Assembly (NCBI GenBank): GCA_029781135.1
Contig: JAKOXH010000059.1
Span: 1 to 64,000, forward strand
Direction: 5' to 3'
DNA length: 64,000 nucleotides
Source of the DNA: Planctomycetota bacterium
GTDB taxonomy: Bacteria > Planctomycetota > Planctomycetia > Pirellulales > Lacipirellulaceae
Shown here: piece by piece, positions 1 through 9,037 of the stretch
Layout: the number at the start of each line of letters is the position of its first letter
How positions within the stretch are numbered: position 1 is the stretch's first letter
Translations under genes and position numbers: made by a program
The notes under the pieces: generated by a model
Databases searched by the model: none
What the model saw: the letters and a program-made list of their open reading frames with translations, nothing else
Told to the model about the DNA's origin: nothing

Positions 1-121
1 CCACCTCACTTCCGCCAAACACCTGCACGGACAGTCGCAATTGTCGGTCACGTTCGGTTTGCTGCCCATCTCGGCCACATTGAATTCCCATAGCAGCGGC
101 CCCCGCCGGTTTCGTCCAGCA

Positions 122-189
122 GATCTTATGCAAAGTGCCGTCGTCCGTGCTCGTACTGCCTCACCTACCGTGGCACTTCGCATAAGATC
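122..189. repeat. Inverted repeat beside the recombinase gene
   Basis: Two 18-bp arms (122-139 and 172-189) are inverted copies with one mismatch and are separated by 32 bp. The arm core is CTTATGCAAAGTGCC on the left, and the right arm reads as its complement with G for A. The arms lie about 210 bp upstream of a tyrosine recombinase gene, so they could be its binding or crossover site; that is inference. The rest of 1-401 shows no gene I can support, apart from a short run of CTCAC-type repeats at about 340-366 that resembles the element at 59916-59996. Confidence 0.55.
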
Positions 190-401
190 CTAAGAGTTAT
201 CATAATCAAGCCGGGGCCGATCACTGGGGTGGGGGGCGGCGGGGTTGCGGGCTAAATGGCGTGGCAGCTGGCAGCCTAAATGGCATTCTATGGAGAGTAT
301 GTGTGGGGGGCGTGACCTTTTGGGAAACGCTCGGAGGCGGTTACCTACTCACTGACTCACCTACTCACCCCGGCACGGCCGACGGCTAAACGATTACCAA
401 C

Positions 402-1499
402 ATGACGGAAGACAAGACGGAGATCGTACGCATGATTGATGCCGGCGAACTGATCGTCGCGGGAGCGGAGCTCGATCCCAATCGGATGCCGCCGATTCTG
501 GCCGGACAATCGACGAAAGCGGTCGAACGCCGCGTCGAACGTTTTTACTTTTCCGTCGGTGAAATCTTCGAGGCCTGGGTCAAACGCCGTCCCAGTCCGC
601 ACACCCAACGCGCTTATCGCCAGGACGTCGAAGCGCTGATTGCGTACCTGAAACTCGACTGGCCCAAGGAATCGACCGAGATGCTCGCCGTCTCGGTGGC
701 CGATGTCATGGCTTGGCGGGACAGTTTGGAAGCCACCGGTACGGCTCCTAAGACCATTAACCGGCGGATCTCGTCCGTATCGAGCTTCTATAAGTACCTG
801 CAGGCGGTGGCGGCCGAGATGCGGCTGCCGATCGTGGTGCCCAATCCGGCCCATGCCCAATTCATCGGTAGAGGCTCCCAGGATCCCGTCGACGAGACCA
901 AGGCTCTTACTGCTACCCGCGCTCGTCAACTTATGGGGCTGCCGCAAGGCGATGATGTGATCGCGTTTCGCGATCGGGCCATTTTGAGGTTTTGTCTCTA
1001 TGCCGGCGTGCGGATTGGGACCGTGTGCCGAATGCGGGCCCAAGATTTTCATGTTGAAGGCGATGAGGCCACGATTCGCATCGCCGAGAAAGGTGATAAG
1101 CGGCGGACCATTGGAATTCACTTCGCCGCCGCCGAGGCGATCGGCGCGTACATGAAGCAGGCCGGCATCGAATCGGGTCCCCTCTTTCGGCCGCGGAGCG
1201 GACCGCACAGCCTCACGCTCGCCAATCGGCACATGACCGAAACCGGCATGTATCTCTTGATCATGAAGTATTTGGAGCAGTTGCCCGGTTCGATGCGGAC
1301 CAACGAGGATGGACAACGCCACTGCCTCTACTCCCCCCACTCGCTCCGCGCGACGACAGCCACGCTGCTCTTGGAAGCGTCCGTCGATATCCGCAAGGTT
1401 CAGGAGCTTCTTGGGCATCGGCATGTGACGACCACGCAGGTCTACGATAAACGCCGCCGGACGACGAAGGAATCGGCCAGTCATGACGTGCCGATCTAG
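402..1499 (+). CDS. Tyrosine recombinase / site-specific integrase
   Basis: A 365-residue tyrosine recombinase (phage integrase family) that would cut and rejoin DNA strands through a covalent phosphotyrosine. An N-terminal SAM-like core-binding domain (about 52-140) is followed by the catalytic domain (about 170-355). The catalytic set is visible: Arg204 (GVRIG), Lys230, His313 and Arg316 (HSLR), His339 (LGH) and Tyr348 (VYDKR), so the enzyme should be active. The first 45 residues precede the usual core domain. No partner excisionase, phage or transposon genes are adjacent. The inverted repeat at 122-189 is the only candidate site nearby. It could be a mobile-element integrase or a stand-alone chromosomal recombinase; the sequence alone does not decide. 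Confidence 0.93.
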   Translation: MTEDKTEIVRMIDAGELIVAGAELDPNRMPPILAGQSTKAVERRVERFYFSVGEIFEAWVKRRPSPHTQRAYRQDVEALIAYLKLDWPKESTEMLAVSVADVMAWRDSLEATGTAPKTINRRISSVSSFYKYLQAVAAEMRLPIVVPNPAHAQFIGRGSQDPVDETKALTATRARQLMGLPQGDDVIAFRDRAILRFCLYAGVRIGTVCRMRAQDFHVEGDEATIRIAEKGDKRRTIGIHFAAAEAIGAYMKQAGIESGPLFRPRSGPHSLTLANRHMTETGMYLLIMKYLEQLPGSMRTNEDGQRHCLYSPHSLRATTATLLLEASVDIRKVQELLGHRHVTTTQVYDKRRRTTKESASHDVPI

Positions 1500-1625
1500 C
1501 GCATCGGGTTCGAGTATGGATGGGCAGCACTTAGCAATGCCCAGACGATCTAGATTTACCAGCGTGGCGGATTTCTACTGGACTGTTCGCATTTACCTGG
1601 TTTGGACCCCGCGTGATGTCTCATT

Positions 1626-1952
1626 TTAGGTGACTTCCGTTCCTGGGAGCGCGGCTCGGGTCGTCGAAACATTGACTTGTCGTCCCAGACGATACAGGTA
1701 TTTGGTGAGTCGGTCGACGGTCATGTGCGAGACTTTTCCATTCAGGAGCTCGCTGGCTCGGGGTTGGGGAATGTCGAGTATTTTTTCGAGTTGCCGAGAA
1801 GTCAGTTTCTGCTTTTCGACAACCTTCATGAGTTCGTTGTGGAGGGTGAGTTTGACTTCCAGCACGGCAGCCTGTTCTGGCGAGAAGCCCAAGTCTTCAA
1901 ATAGCGTGGCAGCGGTGGAGACATGGGTAGGTTTATTGGCTCTTGCGTGCAT
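1626..1952 (-). CDS. XRE-type helix-turn-helix antitoxin
   Basis: A 108-residue small DNA-binding protein. The helix-turn-helix spans about residues 50-90 (TSRQLEKILDIPQPRASELL followed by the NGK turn), the pattern of HigA-like/XRE antitoxins paired with phage-Gp49-like toxins. It lies downstream of, and overlaps by 20 nt, the toxin gene on the same strand, which is the toxin-first order of higBA-type loci. It should neutralise the toxin and repress the shared promoter at 2312-2339. The antitoxin reading frame is intact although the toxin appears broken, so it may now act only as a repressor. Confidence 0.85.
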   Translation of the reverse strand: MHARANKPTHVSTAATLFEDLGFSPEQAAVLEVKLTLHNELMKVVEKQKLTSRQLEKILDIPQPRASELLNGKVSHMTVDRLTKYLYRLGRQVNVSTTRAALPGTEVT

Positions 1953-2302
1953 GTTTCTTTTCCTCCATCATTCTTGCCCTTACCGTCTTCAGTCGTGCCG
2001 TGGCAATGGCAATGTCATTACGACTGGTCTTAGCCGATTTTTTCTCAAAGGCGTGCAGCATGTGCAGCGTATCGCCGATGCGCGCCAGATAAATCAGTCG
2101 ATACCAGCCCCGTGAGTCCCGTTGCCGCAGTTCGAACACCCCTGGGCCAATCGACGCCATCGGGCGACTGTCGTAAGGTCTAGAGCCTTGTTGCAGGCGA
2201 CGAATCCAATTCCTGTCGCACGTGAGGAGGGAAGGTCCTAATAACCTCCAGGCAATCGCCTTCCCAGACGACTTTGGCAGCGGGGGTCGGATCCTCGTTC
2301 AT
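1933..2302 (-). pseudogene. Frameshifted Gp49/HigB-like toxin
   Basis: The toxin of the pair is split between two frames. From the ATG at 2302 one frame reads MNEDPTPAAKVVWEGDCLEV and on to VRQEL, then stops at 2180. The other frame carries the family continuation IRRLQQG, then SRPMASIGPGVFELRQRD, with WYRLIYLARI and the C-terminal basic helix ending at 1933. Joined near 2203-2210 they make a normal-length RelE/Gp49-like mRNA interferase of about 120 residues. A one-base indel is the simplest explanation. An ATG at 2160 could start a truncated 75-residue product, but it lacks the N-terminal strand and helices, so activity is unlikely. A sequencing error cannot be excluded. Confidence 0.8.
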
Positions 2303-2311
2303 TCTTAAATA

Positions 2312-2339
2312 AGTATACCATATTCCGTATGAATGTCAA
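2312..2339 (-). promoter_or_regulatory. Near-consensus sigma-70 promoter of the toxin-antitoxin locus
   Basis: On the minus strand, TTGACA (2334-2339) and TATACT (2312-2317) are separated by 16 bp. The -10 box ends only 9 bp before the ATG at 2302, so the message would be leaderless or nearly so, and no Shine-Dalgarno sequence is present. The spacer holds an imperfect ATAC/GTAT palindrome that overlaps the -10 box, a plausible operator for the antitoxin. This is the best promoter match I noticed in the window. Confidence 0.7.
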
Positions 2340-2447
2340 GGGCGAGAGTGGCTTGACCCGAATGTGGGGGCCGAACCGGGTCGCCGCAAAAATGGCGACT
2401 CATACTTGCACGATGCCAATTCTCCCGGGCAAATCCTTTCGCTATTT

Positions 2448-3302
2448 TCAACTGCCGCTGGCCATTGCACGTGGAATGAACGCGAAGTTGTTGACGTACC
2501 CCCGCGGCAAGAACACCGGGTCTGGCTCATCCAGATGTTGATGGACGGCTGGGTCGAACTCACTGAGCGGGCGGCGAACGCGGTTCTCGAAAAACGTGCC
2601 CTCGTAGCCGAGCGCCTCCAGAAACGAAAACACCGGTCTCACATCGCGATCGGGCCGGTGGCGCGCTTCACATTCGAGAAGAACCGCCGGTCGCGATTGT
2701 TCGAGCGTGCGCCGGGCACCGTGGAGCACGGCCAGTTCGTGGCCTTCGACATCGATCTTAAGGAAGCTCGGGCGCTGCGCCTTGGTGGCGAAGAAGTCGT
2801 CGAGCGTGGTGACGTCGACGGCAAGCGCAGGGCTGGGGCAAGGCTGGGAGCTGGGGGCTGGGGGCTGGGGACGCCTGATCGTTGTCTCGATGGATATTGG
2901 CGAGCGCATCACTGCCGAGAGTTCCAGTGAGGCGCCATGCGTTTTGCCGAGTCCGGGTGGCAAGAACAGCGGCATGGAACCGATGTGGTCGGATAAGGCC
3001 AAGGGGACGACTTCGACGTTGTCGTACGACATGGCGGCAAAGACACTGCGCAGGTAAGCCACCTGCCGCGGCTGCGGCTCGAAGGCGTAGACGGCGCCCC
3101 CGGGGCCCACACGTCGCCGCATCCAGTAGGTATAGGCGCCCTTGTGGCAGCCGACGTCCACGGCGAACTGGCCAGTGCGTAGCGAGTCGCACACGAACCG
3201 AATTTCGGCTGGATCGATTTGCAGCCGATAGCGAATTGCGCGGTGCAGGTAATGGAGCTTGAGGAACATGCGCCCGTATTGTTGAACGATGGGAGGGCTC
3301 AA
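2448..3302 (-). CDS. FkbM family methyltransferase
   Basis: A 284-residue SAM-dependent methyltransferase of the FkbM family, usually an O-methyltransferase acting on sugars or secondary metabolites; the substrate here is unknown. The SAM-binding motif DVGCHKGAYT is at 49-58, the acidic strand-2 end at YAFEPQP (72-78), and the family hallmark FLKIDVEGHE at 180-189. Residues of about 143-158 (RRPQPPAPSSQPCPSP) are foreign to the family and are encoded by a G-rich dispersed repeat that keeps frame (2830-2871). The gene sits alone on the minus strand downstream of an exported TPR protein. Confidence 0.88.
   Translation of the reverse strand: MSPPIVQQYGRMFLKLHYLHRAIRYRLQIDPAEIRFVCDSLRTGQFAVDVGCHKGAYTYWMRRRVGPGGAVYAFEPQPRQVAYLRSVFAAMSYDNVEVVPLALSDHIGSMPLFLPPGLGKTHGASLELSAVMRSPISIETTIRRPQPPAPSSQPCPSPALAVDVTTLDDFFATKAQRPSFLKIDVEGHELAVLHGARRTLEQSRPAVLLECEARHRPDRDVRPVFSFLEALGYEGTFFENRVRRPLSEFDPAVHQHLDEPDPVFLPRGYVNNFAFIPRAMASGS
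2830..2871. repeat. G-rich dispersed repeat inside the FkbM gene
   Basis: Tandem GGGGCTGGGA-like units in a coding region, adding a Pro/Ser-rich stretch to the methyltransferase. The same unit occurs inside carA (41514-41625) and, inverted, at 55503-55557; a related form is at 42169-42211. Confidence 0.75.
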
Positions 3303-3406
3303 TGCAACGGCAATCGGCGGGAAGGGGCCGCCAAACGCTGCTCAGGGCGCGTTCGCAGAAGCCGCAAATCCGCAGTTGAAATGGGAGGGCGGGTGTTGCG
3401 CGTGAC

Positions 3407-3438
3407 AAGAGCCTGGCCACTTTCGCGACCAGGCTCTT
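3407..3438. terminator. Hairpin terminator candidate after the TPR gene
   Basis: A perfect 10-bp stem (AAGAGCCTGG at 3407-3416 with CCAGGCTCTT at 3429-3438) and a 12-nt loop, about 60 bp beyond the stop codon of the minus-strand TPR gene. There is no clear T-run, so it is a candidate only. Confidence 0.45.
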
Positions 3439-3500
3439 TCACTCCCCCCCAAGATACGGTATCCCACATCGATCCAAGCCAGTCGACGGGCAATGGGAAA

Positions 3501-5204
3501 TTACTTCATGGCCCCTTCGTCGTCGGTGACGACTTCGTAGCTGGCTTGCTGCGCAGCATGTTCGATGGGCGCGATGCGGAACGGCTTGGCGCGTTCGTAC
3601 AAGTGCATGCGGTCTTCGTAGGCCGCGCGCTCCTCGTCGGAGGCGACATCGATTGCCTTGCGGACCGTGTTCATCGCCGCTTCGAAATCGCCCGCGTTGG
3701 CTTGGGCCGCGGCAAGTGTGTCGAGGTTCAGGGCATCATTCGCGCCGCCGATTTCAATAGCCGATTGGGCACGCTGCATCGCCAACTCGGAATTGCGGAT
3801 TTTTTCATCCGGGCAAGTGGCGAGCAGCCAGGCGGAACCGGTGAGGGCTGGCGTCAGTTTTGCATCCAATTCCAACGCTCGGTTGTATTCCGCCAGGGCC
3901 TCCGAATAGCTGCCCAGGTCGGTCAGCAAATCGGCGCGGCAGGCGGCGGCGAAGGCGTCCTCGGGAGCGAGTCGAACGGCTTCATCGTAATGCGCTTTAG
4001 CTTCGTCGAGTTGACCGAGCAATTGGCACACGCGGCCAGACCCGCGCTGGGCGATAGCCAGGTTCGGGTCGAGTTGAATCGACTGCTGATAATCGTGGAG
4101 GGCCGCGTCTAATTTGTCGGCGATTAAGAGGAGGGCCGCGCGGTTCGAATAGGCCTTGGCGAAATTTGGGTTGAGGCGAATGGTGGCGCCGAAGTCGTCG
4201 AACGCCTGTTCGAACTGGCTGGACTGGGCCAACAAGACGCCCCGATTATGGAAGGCCCGCCAACACGTTGGATCGGCCTCGGTCGCGGCGGTGAAGTCCT
4301 GGATGGCATCTTCGTCGTGACTTGCTTCCGCTTTCAACTGACCACGGCGATTCAACGACCAAGCGAGAAGGTTTTTGGCAAATTGAGCCGTCGCAGGATT
4401 CGGCTCGTTGGCAAGAACCTGTTGGCAAGTTTCGATCACTTTGGTGAAGTCTTGATCCGACTGCGCATTGGCGCTCAAGTCGTGAGCCTGCGCCGCGAGC
4501 TTGTCGGCAGTGGAGAGGGGAAATGGCCGGGCGGCCGGCGCCGGGGCAGGCAAGACGGCCCGGGCGGGCACGGCGACAGCCGGCTTGGCCCAGGGTGATG
4601 TCGAAGGCGATGTGGGTGCCATCGACATCGGTCGCATGCCGCTGGGTGGACGAACGTAGGAGCGGGCGGCGCTGTTCGGCAATTGAGCTTGTCGCAGCGG
4701 CTGCGGCATCTGGCCGCTGGGCGTGCGGGAGTAGGAATTTGTCATTGGCCTGGCAGTTGATTTACCAAGCGGCATGGGGTTCGACGACGAAAAACGCGGC
4801 TGCGAAGCGGAGATACCCGGTGCAATCGTGGGTTGGGGAGTACGTTGACTCGCCGCACTGGTTGCGGGTGCAGTTTGTCGTCCGAATGGCAGCGTCGGCA
4901 TCTTCACCTTTTGCCCGTGGAAGAGCGGCGCCTTCTTGTCCGACGTGGCGGTCTTATTGGACGAGTTGGAAGGCGTGTTGGCGGTGGTGTGTTGCCGCGG
5001 CCGCGAGTCATAGTACCCGGCAGGCTGGACGGCCGAATCGCTGATGTAGTTGCCGTCGTCGAGATCCTTGGCTTCGGCAAGTGCCGATGCGGGGATGCTG
5101 TCGTAAGCAGTTGCGGACTGTCCGATGAGTGTCTGGCCAGCGAAACTGACCAGTCCGACGATTATGGTGCGAAAGACTTGTGGACGACGCATGGCTAGGC
5201 TCAT
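3501..5204 (-). CDS. Exported TPR-repeat protein (paralogue 1)
   Basis: A 567-residue exported protein. An N-terminal signal peptide (RRPQVFRTIIVGLVSFAGQT) is followed by a long low-complexity Pro/Ser/Thr-rich region (to about 235) and then by at least five tetratricopeptide repeats (about 250-480), for example AFHNRGVLLAQSSQFEQAFD and AYSNRAALLLIADKLDAALH. TPRs are protein-interaction scaffolds; no enzymatic domain is seen. The next gene upstream (5477-7165) has the same architecture and aligned TPR wording, so the two are tandem paralogues, probably periplasmic or envelope scaffolds. The C-terminal tail is not recognisable. The function is unknown. Confidence 0.85.
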   Translation of the reverse strand: MSLAMRRPQVFRTIIVGLVSFAGQTLIGQSATAYDSIPASALAEAKDLDDGNYISDSAVQPAGYYDSRPRQHTTANTPSNSSNKTATSDKKAPLFHGQKVKMPTLPFGRQTAPATSAASQRTPQPTIAPGISASQPRFSSSNPMPLGKSTARPMTNSYSRTPSGQMPQPLRQAQLPNSAARSYVRPPSGMRPMSMAPTSPSTSPWAKPAVAVPARAVLPAPAPAARPFPLSTADKLAAQAHDLSANAQSDQDFTKVIETCQQVLANEPNPATAQFAKNLLAWSLNRRGQLKAEASHDEDAIQDFTAATEADPTCWRAFHNRGVLLAQSSQFEQAFDDFGATIRLNPNFAKAYSNRAALLLIADKLDAALHDYQQSIQLDPNLAIAQRGSGRVCQLLGQLDEAKAHYDEAVRLAPEDAFAAACRADLLTDLGSYSEALAEYNRALELDAKLTPALTGSAWLLATCPDEKIRNSELAMQRAQSAIEIGGANDALNLDTLAAAQANAGDFEAAMNTVRKAIDVASDEERAAYEDRMHLYERAKPFRIAPIEHAAQQASYEVVTDDEGAMK

Positions 5205-5476
5205 CCGACGGATTAGGGGGAACAGGCGAACTCACGAGCGTCGTGCTGCGGTTGGCGTCATGTCGCCGTTGAAGCAGCCTCAGCACGCTGTGGCTTGTCG
5301 AAGTGTATCGGCCGGTCGCGGGGCTCAACCTAATCCGAATTGTCAGAAAAGTCGGCGAAACCGGCAGAGTTTACCAAGTCGATGCCATGCGATTGCAGGC
5401 AGAGCAAGCAGACACGCGGTTTGCCGCACGTGAGTGAACGGCGAAATTCAAGCGTTGATCGCACACGGGCGCGAAC

Positions 5477-7165
5477 CTACCGTGCAATACCGCTACGCGG
5501 CGCCGGTGGCATTGCGGGAGCGATCGGAGAAGTGGCGGGAGCTTCCATCGCGGCCGTGCGAACGTTGCGCGGAGGCGCCGGAGTTCGGTACGCTTGCTGC
5601 CGCTGATATTGGGCGAGCCGCTCCTGCAGAGGATTATTTAGGTTCCGCGGTGCGGACGCGAGCGCCTTCTGCTGCAACTCCGCCGCCTTAGCGAAATTGC
5701 CGTTGCTGGCTTCGGCAGCTGCGAGCGTATCGATAACTTGGTAATCGTCTGGCGAAAGTTCGGCGGCCCGCTGGGCGGACGCCAGCGCTTGGTCCGGCTT
5801 ACGGTATTTCGCATCGGGGCAGGTGGCCTGCAGCCACCCGAGACTGCGATGGGCCTCGGCGAGTTTGGGGTTCACTTTGAGGGCTTGCCGGAAGTCTTTT
5901 TCCGCGTCGGCGAATCGGCCCCGATCGGCTGCTAAGTTGCCTCGTTGGACCAAGGCGGCCGCATCGTTGGGTGTCCGCTTGAGTGCCTGCTCGATATCGG
6001 CGGCAGCCCCGGCGAAATTGCCTAGCCGCTGCTTGGCATGAGCCCGGGCGAGGTACAACGCCGCGTCATTCGGCAACGAGGCGAGCGCGCGGTCATAATC
6101 GGCGAGTGCATCCTGCGTCCGATCCAATGCGGAAAGCAATTCGGCTCGATTGCGATAGGCGATGCCTAGCCCGGGATTGAGTTCAATGACGCGATTGAAA
6201 TCGCGAAGGGCGGCCGCATATTGATTTCGCTGGGCGAACGTGACGCCGCGGTTGTGGAACGCGAGCGAGCACTGGGGATCGAGTTCGATGGCGGCCTGAA
6301 AATCGCGCAAGGCCTCGTCGAGGCGCTGGGAATCGGCGAGCATTTCGCCGCGACGATTGTGTGCCCAGGCCGCCAGGCGTTGCAGTGGAAGCTGCTGGGT
6401 AGCCGACGGTTTTTGGCCTAAGCCGCGATCGCACAATTCAATCACGTTGGTTAAGTCGTTGACCGAATTAGCGTGAGCGGCGGCCGCCTGGGCACGAGCC
6501 AAACACGATTCTGCTGTGTTGGTGCGGTCGGCACCGATCGTAGGCACCGACAAGTTCGGTTTTGCCGTCGCTCCACTCGCAGATGGCCGCGACGAACCGG
6601 CGGATGTTGCTGCGGGGAATGGGGGGCCATTGCCTACTGAATCGGGTTGCACGAGAGCCGCCGAAGCGGCCGGCGTTTGTGGCTGGGGCGGCAGCGCCGA
6701 TTTCGCGAGCGGCGTGTTCGCGGCCGGAGTTGTGTCCTGGGCTTGCTGGCCGACCGGCGAGACGAGCGACTTTTCGGGCGGGGGCGGAACGCTTTCGGCC
6801 GGGCCTGGCGGCTGCTTAATTGCCACGGGTTCCGAGGGCGGCGCTACCCAGCGTGGGATTGTCGGGCGGCGCCATTGGCCGGCCGAATGTGTTTGCAGCG
6901 CGCTATCCATCGGCGGAGCTTTCGCTTCCGCGCCAAAGGGGTTTTGGTAAGTTGGCCGAGTCGGAGTGTTTGATTCCGACGGACGTGGTACGGCAGGGGA
7001 TTCTGGGCGATCGGGTGCGGTCGCGTCGGAAGTGCGACTTGCAGTGTCGCTTGCGCGCGCGGCGGTCTCCACTGCGGCGACATGCGCCGCGGAGATGTGT
7101 AACCCGGCAGCAACTGCCAACAACAGGCGAAACCGAGCCATGAAATTTGGCATCCAGGCCTTCAT
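5477..7165 (-). CDS. Exported TPR-repeat protein (paralogue 2)
   Basis: A 562-residue paralogue of the adjacent downstream gene. The signal peptide (MARFRLLLAVAAGLHISAA) is followed by a Pro/Ser-rich linker to about 210, then TPR units such as AFHNRGVTFAQRNQYAAALR and AYRNRAELLSALDRTQDALA. The shared core includes a matching first repeat and the phrase WLQATCPDAKYR/WLLATCPDEKIR in both. The start may be the ATG at residue 1, 5 or 9; all give an export signal. The 272-bp gap to the next gene (5205-5476) shows nothing else. Tandem duplication is clear; the role is unknown. Confidence 0.85.
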   Translation of the reverse strand: MKAWMPNFMARFRLLLAVAAGLHISAAHVAAVETAARASDTASRTSDATAPDRPESPAVPRPSESNTPTRPTYQNPFGAEAKAPPMDSALQTHSAGQWRRPTIPRWVAPPSEPVAIKQPPGPAESVPPPPEKSLVSPVGQQAQDTTPAANTPLAKSALPPQPQTPAASAALVQPDSVGNGPPFPAATSAGSSRPSASGATAKPNLSVPTIGADRTNTAESCLARAQAAAAHANSVNDLTNVIELCDRGLGQKPSATQQLPLQRLAAWAHNRRGEMLADSQRLDEALRDFQAAIELDPQCSLAFHNRGVTFAQRNQYAAALRDFNRVIELNPGLGIAYRNRAELLSALDRTQDALADYDRALASLPNDAALYLARAHAKQRLGNFAGAAADIEQALKRTPNDAAALVQRGNLAADRGRFADAEKDFRQALKVNPKLAEAHRSLGWLQATCPDAKYRKPDQALASAQRAAELSPDDYQVIDTLAAAEASNGNFAKAAELQQKALASAPRNLNNPLQERLAQYQRQQAYRTPAPPRNVRTAAMEAPATSPIAPAMPPAPRSGIAR

Positions 7166-7211
7166 GGTTGGAACTCCATTTCCAATCTCGAATATGAACG
7201 CGCGGCGAATA

Positions 7212-8627
7212 TCAAGCGCGCGGTTCGGTCATTTTCCAGGGGTCCAGGGCGTCGTCCAACTCGGCCTCGGGCAGCACTTTGCGCTCGCGGCAAAGTTCGC
7301 GAATCGTCTTGCCGCTCTCAAATGCTTCCTTGGCAAATGCCGCCGCCTTTTCATAGCCGATCTTCGGCGCGAGCGACGTGACCATCATGAGCGATTGATC
7401 GATCAACTCGCGGCAACGTTCTTCGTTGACAACCAAGCCGGTAAGAAGCTTGTTCACGATGACGTTCGTCACATTGGCCAGTAGCTTCACCGATTCAAGG
7501 AACGCGTCGATCATCACCGGCATCGCCACGTTGAGTTCAAAGAGCGAGCCGATCCCGCCGAGCGCGGCCGTGGTCACGACCGTATCGTTGCCGAGCACAC
7601 GGCACACGACTTGAACGGCCGATTCGGCGATCACCGGGTTTACCTTGCCCGGCATGATCGAGGAACCGGGCTGGGTGGCCGGTAGGGAGAGTTCGAATAT
7701 GCCGCAGCGCGGGCCGGAGCCGAGGAGGCGAATATCGTTGGCGATTTTCGAAATGGAAACGGCAATCGTTTTCAGTTCGCCATGGGCCTCGACAAACGAA
7801 TCCTTGGCGGCCTGCGCTTCGGGATGGTTGGCCGCTTCCTGGAAGTTGCCGCCCAGTGCCTTGGTGAGCCCCGCACATACCTTGGAGGCAAACTGCGGGT
7901 GGGTGTTGATGCCGGTGCCGACGGCCGTACCGCCGATCGGCATGTTTTCTTCGAGGCGTCTTAGCGCGCGGCCTGCCCGCACGACCGCGTACTGGGCCTG
8001 GGCCGCGTAACCAGAAAACACTTGGCCCACACGGATTGGCGTGGCATCCATCAAATGCGTGCGGCCGATCTTGACGACCTTGTCCCACTGCTTCGCCTTG
8101 GCCGCGAGATCGGCGTGCAGGCGTTCGAGCGCGGGAATCAAGTCGCGCGAAATCGCCACACTCGCGGCAATGTGCATGGCGGCTGGGAACGTGTCGTTCG
8201 ACGACTGGCCCATGTTCACATGGTCGTTTGGGTGGACCGCGCCCTCTTTGCCCTTCGCCCCCACGCCGAAGCCAAGCTGCTCGTTGGCCAGATTGGCGAT
8301 GACTTCGTTGGCGTTGGTGTTCGTGGACGTGCCGGAACCGGTTTGATAGATGTCGACTGGAAAATGCACCTGATGTTTCCCGGCCGCCACCTCTTCGCAC
8401 GCGGCGACGATTGCCTTGGCGTGCTTTTCACTAAGTTTGCCGAGTTCATGATTAGCACGAGCGCAGGCGGCCTTCAAATAACCGAATGCTTTGATGACGG
8501 CAGCGGGTACTGGCTCCAAAGCGACGGGAAAATTCTCGATCGCTCGTGCCGTGGACGCGCCGTAGAGCGCGTCGGCCGGCACTTGCATTTCGCCCATCGT
8601 GTCGCGTTCGGTTCGGAAGTTGCTCAT
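7212..8627 (-). CDS. fumC: Class II fumarate hydratase
   Basis: A 471-residue fumarase interconverting fumarate and L-malate in the TCA cycle. The fumarase/aspartase signature GSSIMPGKVNP lies at 321-331, with GRTHLMDATP at 188-197 supplying the catalytic His and SGTSTNTNANEV near 98-109. Full-length for the iron-independent class II family; argininosuccinate lyase and aspartase are less likely given the NTNANEV and HPNDHVN wording. Divergent from trpC. The 410-bp gap between them (8628-9037) holds only a short CAA/CAG run at about 9004-9030. Confidence 0.96.
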   Translation of the reverse strand: MSNFRTERDTMGEMQVPADALYGASTARAIENFPVALEPVPAAVIKAFGYLKAACARANHELGKLSEKHAKAIVAACEEVAAGKHQVHFPVDIYQTGSGTSTNTNANEVIANLANEQLGFGVGAKGKEGAVHPNDHVNMGQSSNDTFPAAMHIAASVAISRDLIPALERLHADLAAKAKQWDKVVKIGRTHLMDATPIRVGQVFSGYAAQAQYAVVRAGRALRRLEENMPIGGTAVGTGINTHPQFASKVCAGLTKALGGNFQEAANHPEAQAAKDSFVEAHGELKTIAVSISKIANDIRLLGSGPRCGIFELSLPATQPGSSIMPGKVNPVIAESAVQVVCRVLGNDTVVTTAALGGIGSLFELNVAMPVMIDAFLESVKLLANVTNVIVNKLLTGLVVNEERCRELIDQSLMMVTSLAPKIGYEKAAAFAKEAFESGKTIRELCRERKVLPEAELDDALDPWKMTEPRA

Positions 8628-9037
8628 CGTGAATTCGCCTGATCAAAAAACGAGTCGGCGGTCGGCGCACGGAGTGCTTCGCAGCGAACCGGCAAATCGC
8701 TAGCAGCCGTAATCGAGGGCGGATGATACCGTTGCGTGCCGCCAAACGGAATGGGAAATTGCGCCGGTGAACGACTCAGGATGTTCCTGATGCCATCAAC
8801 GATAGCGTTTTGGCGGTAGTTCGGTAAGATGGGAGGTTGTGCAGGCGGCACGAAGTTCCCGAGTCGGCGTTCAAAATCGCGTAAGTTGGGCCTTGATGAA
8901 GACTTCCCAGTTACTCCATTTCGCGTTTCGATCTCACGATCCCCTCCAATTGGGGCGGTGGTGTGCGACGGCAGACGGCGTACCACGGTTGCTGTTTGAA
9001 TCTCGTCAACAACAGCAACAGCAGCAACAATCGTAAG

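Noticed and set aside
357..1484. A 375-codon frame opposite the recombinase
   Set aside because: It mirrors the coding strand; the plus frame carries all catalytic residues of a recombinase.
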